From the NCBI RefSeq assembly GCF_000208925.1, contig NW_001915125.1, positions 1 through 13,057 of the forward strand: DNA of 13,057 nucleotides, in the 5' to 3' direction. The translations under genes were made by a program, and so were the position numbers. The notes beneath the pieces are model-generated. The model had not been told where the DNA came from. It made no database searches and saw only the letters and a program-made list of their open reading frames with translations. Below, piece after piece: positions 8,262 to 13,057 of this stretch (its first letter is position 1; the number at the start of each line of letters is the position of its first letter). This DNA is from Entamoeba histolytica HM-1:IMSS (taxonomy: Eukaryota > Evosea > Mastigamoebida > Endamoebidae).

Positions 8262-8514
8262 AAGGAGATGAGCTATAACAGTAAGTTATGGATATACTCT
8301 CCTTAAAACAACAATATAAAGAATGAGAAATATTATATTACTCATTAAAATCAAAATAAAAGTCAGGCAGCAACTTAAATGAGGAACCATTTAAGTCGAG
8401 CATGCTTGCAAAAACTTTATTTCAATAGAAATAAAGCGTGTTGAAGAAACTGATTCGCTCACTTCTCAACATGATGAAAAACCTAAAGATAAGGTTAATC
8501 ATAATTGATTCCTT
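8262..8514 (+). other. Series of stem-loops in the 3' half of SINE copy 1
   Basis: Successive inverted repeats: AAGGAG 8262-8267 with CTCCTT 8299-8304, enclosing ATAAC 8275-8279 with GTTAT 8285-8289; ACTTAAATG 8373-8381 with CATTTAAGT 8388-8396 (9 bp perfect, 6-base loop); CTTTATTTC 8415-8423 with GAAATAAAG 8428-8436 (9 bp perfect, 4-base loop); TGTTGAAGAA 8439-8448 with TTCTCAACA 8463-8471 (one bulge); AACCT 8480-8484 with AGGTT 8492-8496; and AAGG 8491-8494 with CCTT 8511-8514 enclosing AATC/GATT, an alternative to the preceding stem. The density suggests a folded SINE RNA, perhaps the part recognised by the LINE reverse transcriptase; that role is inference. Confidence 0.7.
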
Positions 8515-8525
8515 TTTTTTTTTTT
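8513..8525 (+). terminator. T13 run at the 3' end of SINE copy 1
   Basis: Thirteen consecutive Ts close the element; the last one (8525) can equally be counted as the first base of the right target-site duplication. The run could be a 3' tail used for priming, an RNA polymerase III stop, or both. No clear A/B box pair was identified, so the polymerase III reading is tentative. Confidence 0.45.
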
Positions 8526-8549
8526 ATTTAAAAGAGTTGTTTTTTATCA
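8525..8549 (+). repeat. Right target-site duplication of SINE copy 1
   Basis: Identical over 25 bases to 7883-7907; marks the 3' junction of the insertion. Confidence 0.92.
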
Positions 8550-9190
8550 TCAAAAAAAATTGAATAAAGAAAATTAAAGAATGTCTTAATACTTTTTATT
8601 ATTTATTCAGTTACTATTTTTAAATAAAACACTTTTTGTGTGTTTGTGTAATACTTCTTAAATAAAATACAATTTGCTTTTCTACTACAATTTAATATTA
8701 AAATTAATAAATTAATTATTTAAATTAAATATTACGCTTTATATTAAATAAGTATAAAGTATACCATTTTCTCTAAACAATTAATTTCTATCAATTTATC
8801 TTTTTATTCAAAGTTAAGTTAATTGATTATGAGTATTATAAATTATATAACAACATCCTGTAAAAAATGTTTTTTTTTTCATTAATTCATTTATAATATT
8901 ATAATAATATTGGTAAATACTAAAAGTATCGATTCTTATTGAGTGAACAATCTTGTTTTTTAAAAAAAATTAATACTAAAACAATTAATATAATAAGGAA
9001 GAAAAGAAGAAACTAATAACAATTTAATAAAATATGTTTACTTTAATAACAAAATTGTTTTAACCAAAAAAAAAATCAATTAGAGAAGAAAAAAAAAAGA
9101 CAAAGTACTATGAAATTTTCTTTTTTACACAAACAATGAATTATTTTAATTCAAACAATTAAAATAAAAATTGTTTTAAAATAGTTAATA
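8550..9190. other. AT-rich spacer between the two SINEs
   Basis: No open frame of useful length, RNA gene or recognisable repeat family. Several A/T-only palindromic stretches occur (for example 8690-8735), as expected from the composition. Confidence 0.5.
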
Positions 9191-9210
9191 AATATATTAC
9201 TCAAATTAAA
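9191..9210 (+). repeat. Left target-site duplication of SINE copy 2
   Basis: Twenty bases, from AATATATTAC to CAAATTAAA, identical to 9764-9783. In element orientation this is the 3' flank. Confidence 0.9.
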
Positions 9211-9234
9211 ATAAAAATTAGTTAATTAAGTATT

Positions 9235-9291
9235 AATAGAATTTTCATCTATTCTTCCTAGCTCAGGGGAGACTAATCCCATCCCTGAGCT
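9235..9291 (-). other. 3'-end hairpins of SINE copy 2
   Basis: AGCTCAGGG at 9260-9268 pairs with CCCTGAGCT at 9283-9291, a 9-bp perfect stem with a 14-base loop, much more GC-rich than its surroundings. A smaller stem, AATAGA 9235-9240 with TCTATT 9248-9253, lies closer to the element end. A role in recognition by the LINE reverse transcriptase is plausible but inferred. Confidence 0.7.
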
Positions 9292-9510
9292 TATTAAAAA
9301 AGAGTAATCTCTTTGTTAAACCTATCATTTATGTTTTTCTTGCAAAATGAGGAAACCACTTCTTTGCTTTATTTTTCCTATTAAGGTTTTTCAAACTTCT
9401 TCTGCTTATTTCTTCTTTTTAAGCTTTTGTTTGTTTTCTGCCTTAATTTTAAGTAATTTCATTTTTCTTATTTTATGAATAGGAGAAGGAACCATTTTAT
9501 TACTACTGTA

Positions 9511-9563
9511 TTACTTTGACTAATCTTCTTTTTAGTCTTACTTTGACTAATCTTCTTTTAGTC
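9511..9563 (-). repeat. Two 26-27 bp tandem repeats inside SINE copy 2
   Basis: Unit 1 (9511-9537, 27 bases) and unit 2 (9538-9563, 26 bases) both read TTACTTTGACTAATCTTC and end in TTTAGTC; they differ by one T. EhSINE1 copies are known to vary in the number of such repeats; this copy has two. Confidence 0.9.
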
Positions 9564-9575
9564 ATACCCACACTT

Positions 9576-9640
9576 CAGTAGATTCTTATATTACATCCAT
9601 GTAATATTCTACTGTATTCTCTTGCTGCACACTTTGCAGC
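9576..9640 (-). other. Two adjacent hairpins in SINE copy 2
   Basis: CAGTAGA and ATATTACAT (9576-9596) pair with ATGTAATAT and TCTACTG (to 9614), a long stem with a small internal bulge. GCTGCA 9624-9629 pairs with TGCAGC 9635-9640 around a 5-base loop. Copy 1 has no counterpart at this place. Confidence 0.7.
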
Positions 9641-9763
9641 ATTCCCTAATACATTCCTAATTCAAAGGCACCGTCATAACCAGATAATAACTGGGAGAGT
9701 CGAAGAATGAATTTGTACTAGGGTTTATGTGTGGTGTTTCAGACGTGCCACCTTCGATCTCCC

Positions 9764-9783
9764 AATATATTACTCAAATTAAA
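9764..9783 (+). repeat. Right target-site duplication of SINE copy 2
   Basis: Identical over 20 bases to 9191-9210; directly abuts the SINE 5' end. Confidence 0.9.
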
Positions 9784-10131
9784 TAATAATTAAATCTTTT
9801 CCTTTTGTTTAAAAATTGTTTATTAAACAAAGAAAAATCATTCAATTTACACAATACTAATATAATAACATTTTCTATAATTATTACTTTCGAAGTTTAT
9901 ATCAACTAAATTTCTTTAACATTTTATAATTCAAACTCTCATAACTCAAATTAGCTTTGTTAATACTTTTCCTTTCTTATTTGGTTGAATTAAAAGAGGA
10001 ATAACTTTATAAAATAAAATATAATAATCATAACAATATTATTCGTTAATTCAAAATACAAACTTCATCCCTCCTAAAAAAAAATAAATATGAAATAAAA
10101 TTTTAATTCTACCTACCAAAGATAAAATCAT
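9784..10131. other. AT-rich spacer and probable promoter region of the pseudokinase gene
   Basis: No gene seen. A 9-bp inverted repeat (TTTGTTTAA 9804-9812, TTAAACAAA 9823-9831) follows the SINE. No clear TATA or GAAC element could be placed before the ATG at 10132. Confidence 0.45.
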
Positions 10132-10998
10132 ATGAATATGTCATCAATTTTTGTTAGGTTTATTCAATTAACTAAAGACTTATTAACTTTTGAAGCTGAC
10201 CAGCCTATTTCAAAACAGCAGTATATCATATTAGAAAGAATATCTTCTAATAATATTATAAAATATTATAGATGTAAACATAGAAATGGATTACAACAAG
10301 TTTGTGTAAAAATTTGTAGAAGAGAAAAGAGATATAGATATGATGGACAAGAAGAAATTCTTCATGAAATCAATACGTTACGAAGATTAAAAAATCAAAA
10401 TATTATTCATATTCAACAATACTTTATTGGAAAAAGTTATGCAGGATATGAAATGGAATTGATGGAAGGTGGAAATTTACAACAATGGATTGAGGTTCAT
10501 CAATATATTCCTATTGAATTATTTTGTATTGTTTCAACTCAATTATTAAAAGCACTACATTATATCCATTCAAATGAAATAGTTCATCGTGACATCACAT
10601 TACATTCAATTCTTTTAACTACTCCAAATAATTTCAATTCATTGAAATTAACTCATTTTGAACAATCATTTAATGTAAATGAACCAATAGTTGATGAACA
10701 TATAACAATTGATTTTCATTACGCAGCACCTGAATTATTTAGGCATTATCTTTATACATTTTCTGCTGATGTTTGGTCATTGGGAATTTTGTTATTTAAA
10801 TGTTTTACATCTCAATACCCTTTTGAGTCAACAGGAAAAGAAGAATTAGTTAAAGCAATCTTACGAGGAAAAGTTGAGTTTCCTTTATCATTGCCTTCAT
10901 TATTTATAAAAATGGAAAGAAGTTTATTAAATCCAAATGTTGATAACCGTCTTTCTCCAAAAGAAACATTAAAAATACTTTTCCAATCTCAAGATTGA
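10132..10998 (+). CDS. Single-domain protein kinase fold, probably a pseudokinase
   Basis: A 288-residue protein that is almost entirely kinase domain (about 31-284). Kept: VAIK-type lysine K60 in VCVKI, helix-C Glu E79, HRD at 152-154, APE at 199-201, DVWSLG at 213-218, and R273 of the last lobe. Lost: the glycine loop (ISSNNIIKYYR lacks GxGxxG); HRDLKPEN became HRDITLHS, so the Lys two after Asp and the Asn (S159) are gone; DFG became HFE (175-177), removing the Mg-binding Asp. Known for such proteins: scaffolding or allosteric control of active kinases; some still bind ATP. No transmembrane segment precedes the domain, so it is likely cytosolic. ATGs at 10132 and 10138 are both possible starts. 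The frame is intact, so the losses are selected or tolerated rather than decay by stops. Confidence 0.87.
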   Translation: MNMSSIFVRFIQLTKDLLTFEADQPISKQQYIILERISSNNIIKYYRCKHRNGLQQVCVKICRREKRYRYDGQEEILHEINTLRRLKNQNIIHIQQYFIGKSYAGYEMELMEGGNLQQWIEVHQYIPIELFCIVSTQLLKALHYIHSNEIVHRDITLHSILLTTPNNFNSLKLTHFEQSFNVNEPIVDEHITIDFHYAAPELFRHYLYTFSADVWSLGILLFKCFTSQYPFESTGKEELVKAILRGKVEFPLSLPSLFIKMERSLLNPNVDNRLSPKETLKILFQSQD

Positions 10999-11508
10999 AA
11001 CACAATTTCTTGATAATTTAATTTATGTATTTTGTTCTGATTAAGTGGTTTAAGTAAAAATAAAACTTTGTTAAAGAAAAATAAAATTCCATGCTTATTA
11101 TATAGTCAAAAAGTCTTTAAAAATCACACCCCCATTTGAAATCTCTCAAAATGGAAATACTTGAAATAGTCACATATTCTTTTTTAGATGACAATATGTC
11201 AGAGTAACTATGCCAACTTCTCTTTCGTCAGAAAAAAATCTGCCTATTTATTACATATAAATAGAAAATTGTACGCATCATTAAATAAAAACAACTAATA
11301 AAGTAAAAAAAATCATAACAAAAAATAGAAATATAAAATAAAAAAATCAAAGGAAAATAAAACATTAACAAGTATTTTGCTTTTTACAAAATCACGAAAG
11401 AAAAAGGAAAAGGGTTGGGAACTAAATGAAGAGAAAGTGTGATAAAATAAAAATAGAAACAGGATGAATTATTTAAAGTCATCTTAAATTAACATTATTC
11501 ATTTACTA
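10999..11508. other. Intergenic region with a C-rich motif and upstream signals
   Basis: The first 40 bases are the likely 3' UTR of the pseudokinase gene. At 11125-11157 a C-rich motif (ACACCCCC then TCAAAATGGAAA) forms a small stem, CCATTTGA with TCAAAATGG; a related motif lies upstream of the GPN2-like gene. The remainder is A-rich. No RNA gene could be supported. Confidence 0.5.
11470..11508 (+). promoter_or_regulatory. Candidate core promoter of the 106-residue gene
   Basis: TATTTAAAG at 11470-11478 matches the Entamoeba TATA-like element except for the leading G (here T). ATTATTCATT at about 11494-11503 resembles the initiator. The ATG at 11509 would give a very short 5' UTR. No GAAC element is seen between them. 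Confidence 0.6.
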
Positions 11509-11829
11509 ATGCAAACAACATTATTCAAACCAGTTGTTCCTATAAGTTGTATTCAACTTCCTCTTGTTGATTATTCTCAACGTATTCCCTTATCAATTCC
11601 TGAGTCATGTGAATATGTTATTGATCGTGATACTGTTACACCTAAATTACCTCGTGAAAATCTTTGTACTTATTTTTGTGATGAACCTAAAAAACTTTCT
11701 TTAACTTCAAAGAATATACGTTCTACACACTTTAATGAAATTACAGATAATGATCGAAATGTCCGTGTGTTTGATTGGATTAATACAATTCAACCTAATT
11801 CTCCTTATCCATTTCCTTGTTGTTATTAA
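11509..11829 (+). CDS. Small uncharacterised protein, 106 residues
   Basis: I do not recognise the family. The frame is intact, contains C-rich codons (such as CCT, CGT, CTT) unlike the flanking A/T runs, and follows a plausible core promoter, so it is probably real. The protein is rich in Pro (about 11 percent) and has six Cys at residues 14, 34, 53, 57, 104 and 105, without a regular metal-binding spacing. No signal peptide, membrane segment or coiled coil. The middle is charged (EITDNDRNVRVFDW); the C-terminus ends PYPFPCCY. It could be a short linear-motif or subunit-type protein. Its ATG is the first in frame and lies about 30 bases from the TATA-like element. Confidence 0.65.
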   Translation: MQTTLFKPVVPISCIQLPLVDYSQRIPLSIPESCEYVIDRDTVTPKLPRENLCTYFCDEPKKLSLTSKNIRSTHFNEITDNDRNVRVFDWINTIQPNSPYPFPCCY

Positions 11830-12493
11830 CTCAATTGTATATTGGTTGTATAATATCATTCATTTGTTTAACTTTCTTGTTTAAAATTCTTTTTCAAAAA
11901 ATGTCAATAATATTTCTATTTTTATTTAGTAAATAATAATTTAAAAATAGATAACTAACGACACGAAAATATGAATAACTAAATTAATTATGTTTTATCA
12001 GTAAACTCTATTTTCCTAAGACTTGTTTATTCTTATTTTTTCTAAATTCTTCTACTTTTTTCAGAATTACCTACAACTAACAAAATACAAATAAAATCTC
12101 GAATATGTTGTAAAAAAAGAAAGATACTAACTCCTGAGTTATTTATGACTTTCTTTTTTTTTAATTGGTTATGATTCTCTTTGTTGTTTAGTTTTGTGTC
12201 AAAAAGGATTTTAATAATACAAAATATAAAAAAGGTTACAATTCATTAAAAAAAGAAATAACAAAATAAATATAACACCCCCTATTTTTATTTTCTCAAT
12301 GGAAAAATTGAATAAACAACAAAAAATTAATTGTTTGTAAACTATTCTCATTTTCTTGTTTAGAGTTTCTTTCCAAGTGAATCTAAAGTAATTTCAGTGA
12401 AATAAATAATTAAACTATTTAATTAGATATAAAGTTTATTAATAAATAAACTAAATGTTAAAAAAAAAAACAAACAAGAAAAATAAATAAAAT
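11830..12493. other. AT-rich intergenic region upstream of the GPN2-like gene
   Basis: No gene seen on either strand. Contains a short palindrome AACTCCTGAGTT (12129-12140), a T-rich stretch (about 12151-12161), and at 12274-12307 a C-rich motif (AACACCCCCT ... CTCAATGGAAAAA) similar to 11125-11157. The 60 bases before the ATG are A/T only apart from scattered G and C, and no convincing TATA or GAAC element could be placed. Confidence 0.5.
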
Positions 12494-13057
12494 ATGCAGG
12501 TATGTTTTGGACAAGTCATCACTGGAGCACCAGGAAGTGGTAAAACTACATTTATTAAAGGAATGTATACATTTTTAAAATTAATGGGAAGAGAGCCAAC
12601 AATTATTAATTTAGATCCTGCTAATGAACCAAATGATTATCCAATATCTGTTTCACTTCCAAATTTACTCTCATTAGATGATGCAATGAAAGATACTCAA
12701 CTTGGTCCAAATGGAGGGATGTTATATTGTTTAGAATATTTAAATGAAAACATTGATTGGCTCATAGATAAAATTATTGAAATTCATCCATCTTATTTAC
12801 TTATTGATTGTCCAGGTCAAACAGAATTATTTGCAACACACCCAACATTACCTACTATTCTTCATAGATTACAACAAATAAATTGTAGATTAACAGCAGT
12901 ACATCTTATTGATTCAATTCATATTGGAAATCCTTCAATTTATTTAGCAGCAGTATTACAAGGATTAGCATGTAACATGAATTTAGAATTACCATTTGTT
13001 CCATTCTTAAGTAAAGCAGATTTATTAGGTGGATATGGGTTTAATGTTAAATTGGAA
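12494..13057 (+). CDS. GPN2: GPN-loop GTPase, GPN2-like, N-terminal 188 residues (runs off the right edge)
   Basis: The frame is open from ATG 12494 to the window edge. Residues 5-18 (FGQVITGAPGSGKT) are the G1/P-loop with K17 and T18; LDPAN at 40-44 is the switch-I region typical of GPN enzymes; GPN at 71-73, followed by GGMLYCLEY, is the family-defining loop that reaches across the dimer to the partner's active site; DCPGQTEL at 105-112 is G3; LSKADLL at 172-178 is G4 (SKxD, usual here). Opening on FGQV and the GGMLYCLEYL context favour GPN2 over GPN1 or GPN3. Known role: with GPN1 and GPN3, assembly and nuclear import of RNA polymerase II, acting in the cytosol. A GTATGT at 12500 looks like a splice donor but reading straight through gives conserved residues. 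The C-terminal third is outside the window. Confidence 0.9.
   Translation, partial: MQVCFGQVITGAPGSGKTTFIKGMYTFLKLMGREPTIINLDPANEPNDYPISVSLPNLLSLDDAMKDTQLGPNGGMLYCLEYLNENIDWLIDKIIEIHPSYLLIDCPGQTELFATHPTLPTILHRLQQINCRLTAVHLIDSIHIGNPSIYLAAVLQGLACNMNLELPFVPFLSKADLLGGYGFNVKLE

Larger units (their letters stand above)
7908..8524 (+). mobile_element. SINE copy 1: shared Entamoeba SINE 5' module with a different, structured 3' module
   Basis: A 617-bp non-coding insertion between perfect 25-bp direct repeats. Bases 7908-8015 match the reverse complement of SINE copy 2 (9660-9763) at roughly 80 percent by eye; shared blocks include TGGCACGTC, ACACCAC, AAACCCTA, TCTCCCAGTTAT and TGCCTTTG. Past that point the two differ. 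Copy 1 continues with a degenerate TTATTATTTATTAAGG-type repeat block, then a series of stem-loops, and ends in a T13 run. No protein is encoded, so mobilisation would depend on LINE proteins in trans (known for Entamoeba SINEs). The perfect duplication suggests a fairly recent insertion. It starts 3-4 bases later than copy 2, a slight 5' truncation. Confidence 0.88.
9211..9763 (-). mobile_element. SINE copy 2, EhSINE1-like, minus strand
   Basis: A 553-bp insertion between perfect 20-bp direct repeats, a length that fits EhSINE1 (about 0.55 kb from general knowledge). Read on the minus strand it starts GGGAGATCGAAGGTGGCACG at 9763 and carries the 5' module shared with copy 1, then two hairpins, two 26-27 bp tandem repeats (the known hallmark of EhSINE1), an A-rich middle, and a strong hairpin GAGCT-type stem near its 3' end. 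The final 25-30 bases are an AT-rich tail. It encodes no protein, so movement would need LINE proteins. The intact ends suggest a full-length copy. Confidence 0.9.

Noticed and set aside
8690..8735. A/T palindromes as a possible origin or regulatory site
   Set aside because: They contain almost only A and T and are expected from composition alone.
11170..11260. Possible C/D-box snoRNA around ATGACA ... GTCAG
   Set aside because: The C box is imperfect, no CTGA D box sits at a fitting distance, and no terminal stem was found.
12499..12504. GTATGT after the GPN2 start as an intron donor
   Set aside because: Reading straight through gives FGQV and the P-loop in the right place for the family, so no intron is needed.

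Overview
The window looks like nuclear DNA of an amoebozoan parasite of the genus Entamoeba, most likely E. histolytica or a close relative. This is inferred from very AT-rich intergenic DNA, short intronless genes, an Entamoeba-type core promoter (GTATTTAAA plus AATGAACT plus a TTCA start region) before the flavoprotein gene, an R2-like LINE relic of the EhLINE kind, and an EhSINE1-like SINE with 26-27 bp internal repeats and target-site duplications. No species-diagnostic sequence could be checked.

Layout, left to right. 1-314: 3' end of a divergent actin-family gene. 315-899: AT-rich DNA with no supported gene. 900-2431, minus strand: the 3' part of a dead LINE ORF2 (end of the reverse transcriptase, CCHC motif, PD-X14-D endonuclease), broken by three in-frame stops and one frameshift. 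2671-3348: a 225-residue protein whose last 60 residues resemble an extraterminal (NET) domain. 3555-6329: a 924-residue protein with an armadillo-like N-terminus, a DH (RhoGEF) domain and a PH domain. 7171-7771: an iron-sulfur flavoprotein with a complete CX2CX2CX7C motif, reading frame broken near the C-terminus by a T run. 7883-8549 and 9191-9783: two SINEs in tail-to-tail orientation, each with perfect target-site duplications (25 and 20 bp). They share only about 105 bp at the 5' end. 10132-10998: a single-domain pseudokinase. 11509-11829: a 106-residue protein of unknown function. 12494 to the right edge: the N-terminal 188 residues of a GPN-loop GTPase, most like GPN2.

Apart from the retroelements, all genes read rightward, but nothing suggests an operon; each appears to be a separate transcription unit. 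The actin-like gene and the RhoGEF-like gene both belong to cytoskeletal control, but their closeness is probably chance. The LINE relic and the SINEs sit between genes, the usual position of retroelements in compact Entamoeba genomes.

The most interesting items are the mosaic, strongly structured SINE at 7908-8524, the tail-to-tail SINE pair, the pseudokinase that keeps the VAIK Lys and HRD Asp but has lost DFG, the possible stand-alone NET domain, the homopolymer frameshift in the flavoprotein, and a C-rich motif upstream of two neighbouring genes. I did not find a clearly new multi-gene system.
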